64,000 bases of DNA, from positions 3,286,001 through 3,350,000 of the forward strand of contig NZ_CP113063.1 in assembly GCF_026625785.1 (NCBI RefSeq), in the 5' to 3' direction. Positions within the stretch are counted from its first letter, which is position 1. Every line of letters starts with the position of its first letter. The translations under genes and the position numbers were made by a program. The stretch comes from Gordonia sp. SL306. Lineage in GTDB: Bacteria > Actinomycetota > Actinomycetes > Mycobacteriales > Mycobacteriaceae. Below the pieces are notes generated by a model. It was not told where the DNA came from, ran no database searches, and saw only the letters and a program-made list of their open reading frames with translations. Of this stretch, positions 8,680 to 17,697 are shown piece by piece.

Positions 8680-10203
8680 ATGACGGGTATCAGACAAGCA
8701 CTCCGCGAATTGTGGTCCGCCCCAGACGATGCCCGAATGATCCAGCAAGACGGACGGTGGTATACGTGGGGTGAGGTCCGCGCCCTCGCCGAGAAGATCG
8801 ACCGCGAGCTGACCGGTATCGGCGCCTGCGGGGGATCTCGGATCGGCGTGGTCCTCGGAAACCGTATGGAGTCGATCGCGGCACTGGTGGCGCTCTTGAG
8901 TACCGGCCGCACGATCACGACGCTGAATCCTATGCAGCCGATCGGACGCCTCACCGCGGATCTGCACCAGTCCCGGCCGCGTGTCGTCCTGGCGCCTGCG
9001 AAACTCTGGGACTCCGTTGAGTTCAGCGCTGTTGCCGCCGACCTCGCCGTCGACGGCTTCGCCATCGACACTGGGCTCACGCGGCGGGCGACGGGGAGCG
9101 TGAGTGTGGAGGACGACGCGAAGCCGTCGGCAACGGTGGCGATCGAGATGTTCACCTCGGGAACGACCGGTCCGCCCAAGCGGATCCCGCTGACCTGGCG
9201 TCAGCTGGACGCGGCGATGTCCGCCGTGCATGGTCACGTCGGTACCTCGTCGTCGACGCGCCAACCGTCGACGCGCCAACCGTTGACGGGCCGTGTCGCG
9301 CTGGTCACCCTGGCGATCGTGCACATCGGCGGCATGTGGGGCGTGCTCCAAGCGCTGACCGAGGCACGCCCGTTCGTGTTGTTGCCGAGATTCACCGTGG
9401 CAGGGTGGGTCGGTGCCATCGAGGAGCACAAGCCGAGGATCGCGAGCCTCCCGCCCGCCGCGATGCGATCGCTCCTCAACGCGGACATCCCCGGTGAGAA
9501 GCTCGAGAGTCTGCGAGCGGTCACCGCAGGCACCACGTTCGTGAGCCCTGATCTGGCCGACGAGTTCATCGGGCGCTATGACATCCCGGTCCTCATCGTC
9601 TATGGGGCGACGGAGTTCTCGGGCGCGGTTGCCGGCTGGACGAAACCGATGCATGCGCAATGGTGGGCGAAGAAGCGGGGAAGCGTCGGTCGAGCATTCC
9701 CCGGTGTACAGCTGCGTGTGGTCGACGACCAGAAAGCTGTCCTCCCGCAAGGGGTGACAGGAGCCCTCGAGGTGTGCTCGGGTCAGACCGGATCGGGCTC
9801 CGATGAGTGGGTTCACACGAGCGACCTCGCCCACATCGACGACGACGGATTCCTCTACATCGACGGTCGCGCCGACGACGCCATCGTCCGAGGCGGGTTC
9901 AAGGTGCAACCCGAGGTCGTGGCCAACGCACTGCGTGGGCACAGTGCGATCCTCGACGCCACCGTCTACGGCAAGGACGACGACCGGCTGGGGCAGGTTC
10001 CGGTGGCGGTCGTCGAACTGGTGGACGGTACCCGGGTGGTCGACGAGGCGGAGCTGAAGGAGTTCCTGCGTGGCCATCTCACCGGGTATGAGGTCCCGGT
10101 GGCCATCCATGCGGTCGAATCCCTGCCTCGCAGTGTCTCTCTCAAGGTCGACCGTCGTCGTCTGCTCGAACTCGTCGCCGAACTCGAGGCGTCCAGCGCC
10201 TGA
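8680..10203 (+). CDS. Acyl-CoA ligase (AMP-forming), second copy
   Basis: 507 residues from the ATG after GGAACGGAGGCGTC. Adenylation motifs: EMFTSGTTGPPKRIPL (P-loop, about 157-172), LIVYGATEFSG, HTSDLAHIDDDGFLYIDGR and GGFKVQPE. The terminal region LPRSVSLKVDRR supplies the probable catalytic lysine in a non-standard setting, since the usual TxxGK is lost. It presumably activates a carboxylic acid of the pathway. An in-frame tandem duplication of 15 bases at 9252-9281 encodes STRQPSTRQP in a surface stretch. It starts a plus-strand operon running through two thiolases to the acyl-CoA dehydrogenase ending at 15432, under the palindrome at 8539. Confidence 0.85.
   Translation: MTGIRQALRELWSAPDDARMIQQDGRWYTWGEVRALAEKIDRELTGIGACGGSRIGVVLGNRMESIAALVALLSTGRTITTLNPMQPIGRLTADLHQSRPRVVLAPAKLWDSVEFSAVAADLAVDGFAIDTGLTRRATGSVSVEDDAKPSATVAIEMFTSGTTGPPKRIPLTWRQLDAAMSAVHGHVGTSSSTRQPSTRQPLTGRVALVTLAIVHIGGMWGVLQALTEARPFVLLPRFTVAGWVGAIEEHKPRIASLPPAAMRSLLNADIPGEKLESLRAVTAGTTFVSPDLADEFIGRYDIPVLIVYGATEFSGAVAGWTKPMHAQWWAKKRGSVGRAFPGVQLRVVDDQKAVLPQGVTGALEVCSGQTGSGSDEWVHTSDLAHIDDDGFLYIDGRADDAIVRGGFKVQPEVVANALRGHSAILDATVYGKDDDRLGQVPVAVVELVDGTRVVDEAELKEFLRGHLTGYEVPVAIHAVESLPRSVSLKVDRRRLLELVAELEASSA
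9252..9281 (+). repeat. 15-base in-frame tandem duplication within ligase gene
   Basis: GTCGACGCGCCAACC occurs twice back to back, followed by a degenerate third start GTTGACGGG. It encodes STRQP twice and keeps the frame. Likely replication slippage. Confidence 0.8.
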
Positions 10204-10265
10204 GTCCGGTCGCATCACACCGCGCGACCCGTGGAACGGGTCAGCCAGTCCGTCAGGAGATTCCG

Positions 10266-11417
10266 ATGTCTGCAGTGATCGTCGAAGCCGTTCGCACGCC
10301 GGTGGGTCGCAAGAAGGGTTGTCTGTCCGGGATTCATCCGGCCGACCTCTCCGCGACCGTTCTCGCCGGACTCGTGGAACGGAGCGGGATCGATCCGGAG
10401 ATCGTCGACGACGTGATCTGGGGCTGCGTCCAACAGGTCTCGGAACAGGCGATCGACATCGCCCGAACCGCGGTGCTCACAGCCGGCTGGCCGGAGTCCA
10501 TCCCTGGTGTGACAGTCGACCGGCAATGCGGATCATCGCAGCAGGCACTGAACTTCGCGGTCGCGAGTGTCGAGGCGGGACACTACGACGTGGTGGTCGC
10601 AGGGGGTGTGGAGTCGATGTCGCGCGTCCCGATGGGTTCATCGACTTCGGTGGGGGAGAGCCCGTTCACTCAGCGGTACCGCGACCGGTACGACGGCGTC
10701 GTACCGAACCAGGGGATCGGCGCTGAGATGATCGCCCAGAAGTGGGGTCTGTCGCGAACAGATGTCGACAGCTATGCCGCCCGTTCACACGAGCGGGCCG
10801 CGGCCGCCCAGGATGCGGGATGGCTCGACGAGCAGATCATCCCGGTGGCGACGGAGGATGGCGTCGTGTCGAAGGATGAGGGAATCCGCCGCGGAACCTC
10901 GGTCGAGACCTTGGCGAAACTCAAGCCCGTGTTCGCCGAGGACGGTGTCATCCATGCTGGCAACGCATCCCAGGTCTCCGATGGTTCCGCGGCCCTGCTG
11001 GTGATGAGTGAGGAGGCTGCACGGCGCCACTCACTCACCCCGTTGGCGCGAGTGCACACGGCTGTGGTGACAGGTGCCGATCCCGTGATCATGCTGACCG
11101 GACCGATCCCCGCGACGGAGAAGGCACTCGCCAAGGCACGGCTGGATCTTTCCGACATCGGGGTCTTCGAGGTCAACGAGGCCTTCGCCACGGTTCCGCT
11201 GGCATGGCAGCGCGAGACCGGGGTGGACGACGACATCCTCAACCCGAATGGCGGCGCCATCGCGTTCGGCCATCCGCTGGGAGGTTCGGGCGCCCGGATC
11301 CTGACGGACCTCATCACGCATATGCGGCGCAACCGCATCCGGTACGGACTGCAGACGATGTGCGAGGGGGGCGGTCAGGCGAACGCCACGATCCTCGAAC
11401 TGCTGCTCGACGCCTGA
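10266..11417 (+). CDS. Thiolase (acetyl-CoA C-acyltransferase)
   Basis: 383 residues, ATG after CAGGAGATTCCG. A standard degradative-type thiolase: nucleophilic Cys88 in DRQCGSSQQALNFAV, the histidine in GGAIAFGHPLGGSGARI near residue 338, and the second cysteine in TMCEGGGQANATILEL. It cleaves a 3-oxoacyl-CoA with CoA to release acetyl- or propionyl-CoA. A close paralogue is at 13069-14250, separated by a CoA-transferase and a ferredoxin; both begin with AVIVEAVRTPxGKxG-type segments. Two thiolases in one operon suggest two different chain-shortening steps. Confidence 0.92.
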   Translation: MSAVIVEAVRTPVGRKKGCLSGIHPADLSATVLAGLVERSGIDPEIVDDVIWGCVQQVSEQAIDIARTAVLTAGWPESIPGVTVDRQCGSSQQALNFAVASVEAGHYDVVVAGGVESMSRVPMGSSTSVGESPFTQRYRDRYDGVVPNQGIGAEMIAQKWGLSRTDVDSYAARSHERAAAAQDAGWLDEQIIPVATEDGVVSKDEGIRRGTSVETLAKLKPVFAEDGVIHAGNASQVSDGSAALLVMSEEAARRHSLTPLARVHTAVVTGADPVIMLTGPIPATEKALAKARLDLSDIGVFEVNEAFATVPLAWQRETGVDDDILNPNGGAIAFGHPLGGSGARILTDLITHMRRNRIRYGLQTMCEGGGQANATILELLLDA

Positions 11418-11540
11418 GGTCGATACGTCGGCCCGATCAGCATGGCTGACCTGCGTAGTCCCACTCGCCGGGAGGCGAGGCCCGATACCGCCCAGATCGT
11501 TACACCATGGATCACACCGGACGAATCGTGAGGAGTAAGC

Positions 11541-12770
11541 ATGCACCGCCCGATGGAAGGCGTCCGCATTCTCGAGGTGGCCCAGTTCACCTTTGTTCCT
11601 GCGGCCGGGGCGGTCCTGGCCGACTGGGGTGCGGACATCGTCAAGATCGAGCACGCGGAAAAGGGCGATGCGCAGCGAGGGCTGGTGCGAGTGCTCGGCT
11701 ACGACCTGGCCGGCTCGTCGTTCGCGCCCATCATGGAAGGCCCGAACCGTGGGAAACGCAGTGTGGGTTTGGCGCTCGAACGGGCGGAGTCCAGGCCGGT
11801 ACTCGAAGAACTCGTCAAGAACAGTGACGTCTTCCTGACGAACTTCTTACCCCCCGCACGAGCCAAGCTCGGGATCACCCTCGAGGACATCCGGGCGATC
11901 AATCCCGACATCATCTACGTGTCAGGGAGCGGATTCGGTTCGGAGGGGCCTGATGCGGACAAGGGGGGCTACGACTCGACCGCATTCTGGGCTCGCGGCG
12001 GCAGCGCCTTCGGAACCACCCCGGCCGAGGCGGAGCGCGTCAGCTTCATGCCGGCGGGAGCGTACGGGGACAACATCGGCGGGATGACCATCGCGGGAGG
12101 TATCGCGGCAGCGCTGTACGGCCGTGCGATGACCGGGGAGCCGTCGGAGCTCGACGTCTCGTTGCTCGCGGTGGGTGCGTGGGCCACCCAATTCACCGTG
12201 AACATGGCCCTGATGCGCGGCGAGGCGATGCCTGCACCATCGGCGGAGAAGCGATCCGCGAGTGCCGGCAACCCGCTGTCCGGTGCCTACCGCACCTCCG
12301 ATGGACGGTGGATTCAGCTGTCCATGCTGCAGGCCAAACGGTATTGGCCCGAGTTCTGCCAGGCGATCGGTCACGACGAACTCGTCGATGACGAGAGATT
12401 CGGGACCGATGCACTGATCACCCAGCACTATGCCGAAGCGCTGGAAATCTTCTCGGAGATCATCGGTGCGCAACCGCTCGACCACTGGCGTGCCGCACTG
12501 AAGAACATTCGCGGGCAATGGGCCGTGGTGCAGGATTCCTGGGATCTCGGCAACGACGAGGCCTTGACGGCCAACGGGCGCATTGCCGAGATGGTCGATT
12601 CCGAGGGCAACGCACAGAAGCTGGTCGCCAACCCCGTGAAGTTCGACAACTCGCCGGTATCTCTCACCCGCGCGCCAGGATTCGCCGAACACACCGACGA
12701 TGTTCTCCGCGAGCTCGGGTTCGACGACGACCAACTCATCGCTCTGAAGATCGCTGGTGCGGTCACCTGA
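11541..12770 (+). CDS. CaiB/BaiF family (type III) CoA-transferase
   Basis: 409 residues, ATG after GTGAGGAGTAAGC. Family III CoA-transferase fold: N-terminal VRILEVAQFTFVPAAGAVLADWGADIVKIEH, and the segment ELDVSLLAVGAWA with the catalytic aspartate. These enzymes move CoA between carboxylic acids without ATP. Here it could load a late pathway acid using succinyl- or acetyl-CoA, or recycle CoA from a product. Single-domain, unlike the tandem protein at 49105-51534. It lies between the first thiolase and the small ferredoxin, all plus strand. Confidence 0.88.
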   Translation: MHRPMEGVRILEVAQFTFVPAAGAVLADWGADIVKIEHAEKGDAQRGLVRVLGYDLAGSSFAPIMEGPNRGKRSVGLALERAESRPVLEELVKNSDVFLTNFLPPARAKLGITLEDIRAINPDIIYVSGSGFGSEGPDADKGGYDSTAFWARGGSAFGTTPAEAERVSFMPAGAYGDNIGGMTIAGGIAAALYGRAMTGEPSELDVSLLAVGAWATQFTVNMALMRGEAMPAPSAEKRSASAGNPLSGAYRTSDGRWIQLSMLQAKRYWPEFCQAIGHDELVDDERFGTDALITQHYAEALEIFSEIIGAQPLDHWRAALKNIRGQWAVVQDSWDLGNDEALTANGRIAEMVDSEGNAQKLVANPVKFDNSPVSLTRAPGFAEHTDDVLRELGFDDDQLIALKIAGAVT

Positions 12771-12830
12771 CGGAGTCCACGTCGGATTCGTCCGAGAGCG
12801 AGATACCCGATACCTGAAACGGAGTGTGCG

Positions 12831-13019
12831 ATGAAAGTCTCGATCGACCTCGACAAGTGTGCCGGCCATGCTCGTTGTTTCGCCACATCGCCCGAACTGT
12901 TCGAGATCGATGACGGCGGCTACGCACTGAACGCAGAGATCAGTGTGCCGGAAGGAGACGAGGCGGTTGCCCGCGAAGCCGTCGCGGCCTGCCCCGAGCG
13001 TGCCATCGAAACCCATTGA
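12831..13019 (+). CDS. Small ferredoxin, [3Fe-4S] P450-type
   Basis: 62 residues: MKVSIDLDKCAGHARC, then an acidic middle and AVAACPERAIETH at the end. Cysteines at C10, C16 and the C of ACPE give a three-ligand pattern with His at the usual fourth-cysteine position (CxxHxxC). Such ferredoxins feed electrons to cytochromes P450. There is no P450 beside it: its neighbours are a CoA-transferase and a thiolase, with the nearest P450 about 13 kb away. The ferredoxin reductase at 55277 is a possible electron donor (inference). Confidence 0.88.
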   Translation: MKVSIDLDKCAGHARCFATSPELFEIDDGGYALNAEISVPEGDEAVAREAVAACPERAIETH

Positions 13020-13068
13020 TCCCGACAACGGTCCGGACCCGACACTCGTACCAGAGAGAGGTGCCCAC

Positions 13069-14250
13069 ATGGCGACTCGTGATGCCGTGATCGTCGAAGC
13101 GGTCCGGACGCCCATCGGCAAACGGAACGGCTCACTCTCCGGAATCCACGCGGCCGACCTGTCGGCTATCGTACTCCGTGAACTGGTGCGGCGCACCGGG
13201 ATCGATGCCGGATCCATCGATGATGTGATGTGGGGCTGCGTCACTCAGCTGGGCGACCAGTCCAGCAATATCGGGAGATTCGCGGTGCTCGCCGCGGGAT
13301 GGCCGGATTCCGTTCCGGCGGTGACGATCAACCGGGCATGCGGGTCCGGTCAGCAAGCGATCGAGTCCGCTGCCCATGCCGTGATCGCCGGGGCTTACGA
13401 GATCGCGATCGCAGGTGGCGTCGAGACTATGTCCCGGGTGCCGCTCGGAGCCGCACGGGAAAGTGGTTTCCCATACGGTCAAACCGTTTTCGATCGCTAC
13501 GGTGTCGAGGAACTGAACCAGGGCCAGGGTGCCGAGATGATCGCCGACAAGTGGGGTCTGTCTCGTCTGGCTCTCGACGAGTACGCCACCCGCTCACACC
13601 AACTGACCGCCGACGCCATCGATCGGGGAGCATTCGACACCCAGGTGGTGCCGGTGGAGACCGCAGACGGCGTGTTCTCCATCGACGAGGGCCTGCGGCG
13701 TGGCACCACACCGGAGAAGCTCGCCGGCCTCAAACCCTCCTTCCGGCAGGACGGCGTGATCCACGCGGGTAACGCGTCGCAGATCTCCGACGGCGCGGCA
13801 GGCGTGATGATCATGACCTCACAGAAGGCGGCCGAGCTGGGGCTGCGTCCGATCGTCCGGCTGGTGGCGGGTTCGGTGGTGGGCGACGACCCGGTCCTGA
13901 TGCTGACGGGACCGATCCCGGCGACCCGGAAGCTGTTGGCGCGCACGGGTCTCTCGATCCGCGATATCGGTGCGGTGGAGGTCAACGAGGCGTTCGCGCC
14001 GGTGCCGTTGGCCTGGCAGATCGAGCTGGGTGCGGATCCGGATCGGGTCAACCCCCTCGGCGGGGCGATCGCGGTCGGTCACCCTCTCGGTGCCTCGGGC
14101 GCGATCCTGACCACCCGGCTGATCAACCACATGCGGGACAACGACATCCGATACGGGTTGCAGGCCATCTGCGAGGGCGGGGGTACGGCGAACGCGACCC
14201 TCTACGAGCTCGTCGACGAACCACAGGCCGTCGTGGTATCGCATCAATGA
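13069..14250 (+). CDS. Thiolase (acetyl-CoA C-acyltransferase), second copy
   Basis: 393 residues, ATG after AGAGAGGTGCCCAC. Nucleophilic Cys91 in INRACGSGQQAIESA, His in GGAIAVGHPLGASGAIL, Cys in AICEGGGTANATLYEL. Performs thiolytic cleavage of a 3-oxoacyl-CoA. It is clearly related to the thiolase at 10266, sharing TPxGKxxGxLSGIHxADLSA near the N-terminus and the DGVIHAGNASQISDG segment. The C-terminus carries a short tail beyond the usual end. It is followed after 21 bases by an acyl-CoA dehydrogenase. Confidence 0.92.
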   Translation: MATRDAVIVEAVRTPIGKRNGSLSGIHAADLSAIVLRELVRRTGIDAGSIDDVMWGCVTQLGDQSSNIGRFAVLAAGWPDSVPAVTINRACGSGQQAIESAAHAVIAGAYEIAIAGGVETMSRVPLGAARESGFPYGQTVFDRYGVEELNQGQGAEMIADKWGLSRLALDEYATRSHQLTADAIDRGAFDTQVVPVETADGVFSIDEGLRRGTTPEKLAGLKPSFRQDGVIHAGNASQISDGAAGVMIMTSQKAAELGLRPIVRLVAGSVVGDDPVLMLTGPIPATRKLLARTGLSIRDIGAVEVNEAFAPVPLAWQIELGADPDRVNPLGGAIAVGHPLGASGAILTTRLINHMRDNDIRYGLQAICEGGGTANATLYELVDEPQAVVVSHQ

Positions 14251-14271
14251 CACCGACCGAGGAGAACAATC

Positions 14272-15432
14272 GTGCCGCAACGCTTCTACGACGATGATCA
14301 CGAGGCCTTCCGGCAGGTCGTCCAGAGCTTTGTCGCCCGCGACGTGACACCGAATCTGGATGCATGGGAAGAGAACCGCGAAACCGGCCGCGAGGTGTGG
14401 AAGGCTGCCGGCGCTCTGGGAATCCTCGGCGTGCGAACGCCCGAGGAGTATGGCGGCGGTGGTGCCGGGGACTATCGGTTCCGGTGTGTCGTCCAGGAAG
14501 AACTGGCACGTGTCGGTGCCGCCTCCCTGGCGTCGGGCTTCTCGATCAACGAGGACATCGTCGGGTCGTACCTCAACGAGCTCGGGACCGACCGGCAGAA
14601 GCGCGACTGGCTGCCCGGGATGGCACAGGGCGACGTGGTCGCGTCGATCGCGATGTCCGAGCCGTCCGCCGGAAGCGATCTGCGCGGCATGAAGACCACG
14701 GCGGTACGCAGCGGTGACGACTGGATCATCAACGGCGCCAAGACGTTCATCACGAGCGGATATTCATCGGATGTGGTCCTCACCGCGGCGCGGACCGGCG
14801 AGAAGGACGGCCGACCACAGCTGTCGCTGATCCTGGTGCCGACCACCGCGCCGGGCTTCGAGCGCGGTCGGAAATTGCGGAAGCTCGGCCTGCATGCCCA
14901 GGACACCGCCGAGATCTCCTTCAGTGATGTCCACGTGCCGGGCGAGAACCTGGTCGGCGCCGAGGGACGTGGCTTCCATCATCTCACGGCGCAACTCCCG
15001 CTCGAACGCCTCTCGATCGCGTGGCGGGCGCTGGCCGCCGCCGAGGCTGCGCTCGATTGGACCGTCCGGTACACGAGCGAGCGCAAGGCATTCGGTACGC
15101 GGATCATTGACTTCCAGAACACCAGATTCTCACTCGCCGAGATGACCACCGAGGTCGAGATCACCCGAGCATTCCTCGAGCAGGGCATCCTGGCGCTCAA
15201 CGCAGGCGAGTTCGACGCCACGCTGGGCGCCAAGGCGAAATGGTGGACCACCGAATTGCAGAACCGGGTCATCGACCGGTGTCTGCAGATGCACGGCGGA
15301 TACGGCTACATGGACGAGTACCCGATCTCGCGCGCCTACGCGGATGCCCGTGTTCAGACCATCGTCGGTGGCACCACCGAGATCATGAAGGAGATCATCG
15401 GCCGCGATCTCGCGAGCCGCCACCCGGGCTGA
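14272..15432 (+). CDS. Acyl-CoA dehydrogenase
   Basis: 386 residues from a GTG preceded by CGAGGAGAACAATC. Typical short-chain-type architecture: IAMSEPSAGSDLRGMKTTA, the beta-domain INGAKTFITSGYSSD, and the C-terminal MHGGYGYMDEYPISRAYAD followed by IVGGTTEIMKEIIGR, where the catalytic glutamate is expected. This closely follows isovaleryl/butyryl-type enzymes rather than the FadE heteromer type. It oxidises an acyl-CoA to the enoyl-CoA. Last gene of the plus-strand operon; a strong hairpin follows. Confidence 0.92.
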   Translation: MPQRFYDDDHEAFRQVVQSFVARDVTPNLDAWEENRETGREVWKAAGALGILGVRTPEEYGGGGAGDYRFRCVVQEELARVGAASLASGFSINEDIVGSYLNELGTDRQKRDWLPGMAQGDVVASIAMSEPSAGSDLRGMKTTAVRSGDDWIINGAKTFITSGYSSDVVLTAARTGEKDGRPQLSLILVPTTAPGFERGRKLRKLGLHAQDTAEISFSDVHVPGENLVGAEGRGFHHLTAQLPLERLSIAWRALAAAEAALDWTVRYTSERKAFGTRIIDFQNTRFSLAEMTTEVEITRAFLEQGILALNAGEFDATLGAKAKWWTTELQNRVIDRCLQMHGGYGYMDEYPISRAYADARVQTIVGGTTEIMKEIIGRDLASRHPG

Positions 15433-15477
15433 CCCGTCCGTCCGGCGGCCGCGCCGGCATCGCGGGACCGAAAAGTT

Positions 15478-15510
15478 CTGCGGCACCGGAGGACATCTCC
15501 GGTGCCGCAG
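15478..15510. terminator. Bidirectional hairpin terminator
   Basis: Perfect 14-base arms, CTGCGGCACCGGAG and CTCCGGTGCCGCAG, around a five-base loop. It sits between the convergent acyl-CoA dehydrogenase and the ABC binding-protein gene. AAAA just before the hairpin becomes TTTT on the minus strand. Confidence 0.8.
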
Positions 15511-15543
15511 ATCTGCTGTGGATGCGTGATCAACCAGTCGGCA

Positions 15544-16803
15544 TCACTGCTTCGCCACGCTGACCTTGGTCGGATCGGTGAGCTTGCCGTCTTTCATCGT
15601 GAGCACGATCATCGTGTCGCCGCACAGCGACTTCAGGCCGGGAATCGCTGTTCCGTCACAGGTGAACGTGATGCCGTCGCCGGCAGGCAGTACGACGTCC
15701 TTGGCCGTCCTGATGGCGTTGCCGATGGTCTGCTGATCGACCTCGCCGGTCAGCCCCGCGGTCGCCCGCACCAATCCGAGCATGCCCTGGTAACCCGTGA
15801 CGGCGTAGCCCTGCGTGGCGGTCTCCGGAGAGTACTTCTCCATGACCGTCCGATACAGGACGCTCTCCGGATTGTCGGAAACCGTGTCGGCGCTGCTGAA
15901 GACCCGGAGGTTCTCTACGCCCGTGGCGCCGACGGCCTGCACGACCTCGGGAGCCGCGCACGTCTGCGGTGAGATCGGGATGGCCTTGGAACCAAGGGTG
16001 TTCAGTGCCTTCAGGACCGACGTGCAGACCGTCGATTCGCCGTAGACCAGTACGCCGTCCGGATCGGCGTCGAGGCCTGCGCTCACCTGGGGCGTCGCGT
16101 CGGCGGTGCCGAACGGGATGGTGATCAGCTTGAACTTGATGCCGGCGGCCTCGAACGCGGGCCCGCCCATCCTCGTCAACGATCCGGTCGCGGCCGGACT
16201 GTCGATGCTGTAGGCCACCACCGACTTCATGCCCTGTTCCTTGGCGAACCGCGCCATCGCCTGCGACGTGTTGGAGCCGGCCGTCCAGACATACGAGTTG
16301 TCGCTGGTGATCTCCGCCTGGCTGCCACCGAGGGCTGTCACGTACGAGATGCCCGCCTTGGTGATGATCGGCGCAATGATGCTACCCAGGCCGGTGTTGG
16401 TGACGACCACCGCCGGGACCTTCTGCTCGACCATCTGATTTGCGCAGTTGCGGGCGGACACAGGGTCCTCCTGCTCCTTGCAGATGACCAGTTCGATGGG
16501 TCGGCCGGCGATCCCCCCGAGGTTCTCGTTGGCGTATTTCGTTGCCGCCTCGGCGGCCTCGCGGGTCTCCGGCAGCGACATCGCCTGGCCGCCCTCGTTG
16601 GCGATGAGGCCGATGCGCACCGGCGCACCCGATGCCACCTTTCCGGCGAAGGCGCCCGAGGGCACGGCAGCGCTGCTGTCGCCGCCGCTGCTACTGCTGT
16701 CTGAGTCGTCGTCGCTGCTGCACGCTGTCACAGTGGCAAACAGCACCGCTACTGCGGCCGCGGCGACGATCCGCGTGGTGTACGGACGGCGGGCGGATTT
16801 CAT
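15544..16803 (-). CDS. Branched-chain amino acid-type ABC transporter, substrate-binding lipoprotein (LivK-like)
   Basis: 419 residues, ATG after CGAAAGGGATCCCC. The N-terminus is a lipoprotein signal: basic start, hydrophobic run and a VTACSS lipobox, then a Ser/Asp/Gly-rich linker. The mature part is a periplasmic-binding-protein type 1 fold beginning VRIGLIANEGGQAMSLPETREA. Binding proteins of this family in actinobacterial catabolic clusters often carry aromatic or small organic acids rather than amino acids. It is the last gene of the transporter set; a paralogue at 20508 shares the INxEGGQAxSxPxxR-type opening and the ending CDGTAxPxxKxxCG. The gap of 126 bases to LivF holds no feature I recognise. 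Confidence 0.92.
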   Translation of the reverse strand: MKSARRPYTTRIVAAAAVAVLFATVTACSSDDDSDSSSSGGDSSAAVPSGAFAGKVASGAPVRIGLIANEGGQAMSLPETREAAEAATKYANENLGGIAGRPIELVICKEQEDPVSARNCANQMVEQKVPAVVVTNTGLGSIIAPIITKAGISYVTALGGSQAEITSDNSYVWTAGSNTSQAMARFAKEQGMKSVVAYSIDSPAATGSLTRMGGPAFEAAGIKFKLITIPFGTADATPQVSAGLDADPDGVLVYGESTVCTSVLKALNTLGSKAIPISPQTCAAPEVVQAVGATGVENLRVFSSADTVSDNPESVLYRTVMEKYSPETATQGYAVTGYQGMLGLVRATAGLTGEVDQQTIGNAIRTAKDVVLPAGDGITFTCDGTAIPGLKSLCGDTMIVLTMKDGKLTDPTKVSVAKQ

Positions 16804-16929
16804 GGGGATCCCTTTCGGCGTCGCGGCGACTTGCCGCGATTTCGTGGTACGTCAGGAGCTGCTCATCGGTTTCGTTCGCGAAATGGTCGGATTCGCAATT
16901 TCTTCGGTGGTTCCAGAAGCGCGGAGACG

Positions 16930-17697
16930 CTACTGAATTGAGTCGGCGGGAACCTTGGGATCTGTACTCCCTCCCTTGTCCTCCTGGGCGCCCAGGTAGG
17001 CCTGCTCGATGCGTTCGGGTGTTGCGGCGAGCGTTCGGGCGGCGCCCCGGAGGACGTTCACCCCGTGCCGGAGGACCAGTGCGGTGTCGGCGACTTCGAG
17101 AGCAAGGTGGACATGCTGTTCCACGAGGATCACCGCGGTGCCGGTGTCGTCGGCGACCTGGCGCATCACCGGCAGCAGACGCTCGACGATCACGGGCGCG
17201 AGTCCCATGCTCAGCTCGTCGATCAGCAGGACGCCGGGGTGTTGGGCCAATGCGCGACCGATCGCCAGCATCTGTTGTTCGCCTCCGGACAACGCGCCGG
17301 CCTGGACACGCAGGCGATCGCGGAGGCCGGGGAAGTAGTCGAGGATCGCGTCGCGTTCGGCCGTCCATCTGCGTCGAGCACGGACGGCGAGCCGGAGGTT
17401 CTCCTCGACGGTCAGCGTGGTGAACAGCTCCCGGTTGTCGGGGACGAGAACGAGTCCCGCGCGCGACGCGGCCCGTGCGTGCCCCGCCTTCACCACGGTC
17501 CCGTCCACCTCGACCGTGCCGCCGAGGCTGGGCAACAGGCCGGCGAGTGTCAGCATCGCAGTGGTTTTCCCCGCCCCGTTGGGGCCGAGCAGGGCGAGGA
17601 CCTCGCCCCGCTGGACCTCCAGATCGAGATCGCGCACGCACGGACGGCCTTTCGCGTATCCGGCCTGGAGACCGTCGCATCGGAGAACCGTGGTCAT
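16930..17697 (-). CDS. livF: ABC transporter ATP-binding protein, LivF-like
   Basis: 255 residues. The start ATG at 17697 overlaps the stop of the upstream permease fusion (ATGA), which implies translational coupling. Walker A GPNGAGKTT, ABC signature LSGGEQQM and Walker B VLLIDELSMGLAP are present; the D-loop glutamate is in place. It supplies one of the two nucleotide-binding domains of the importer, the other being the C-terminal part of the fusion at 17694-20465. The end (QAYLGAQEDKGGS) matches the usual LivF tail. Confidence 0.94.
   Translation of the reverse strand: MTTVLRCDGLQAGYAKGRPCVRDLDLEVQRGEVLALLGPNGAGKTTAMLTLAGLLPSLGGTVEVDGTVVKAGHARAASRAGLVLVPDNRELFTTLTVEENLRLAVRARRRWTAERDAILDYFPGLRDRLRVQAGALSGGEQQMLAIGRALAQHPGVLLIDELSMGLAPVIVERLLPVMRQVADDTGTAVILVEQHVHLALEVADTALVLRHGVNVLRGAARTLAATPERIEQAYLGAQEDKGGSTDPKVPADSIQ

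Noticed and set aside
8632..10218. 528-residue minus-strand open frame
   Set aside because: Antisense to the acyl-CoA ligase; no recognisable motif.
11922..13244. 440-residue minus-strand open frame
   Set aside because: Antisense to the CoA-transferase, ferredoxin and thiolase start, which all have family signatures.
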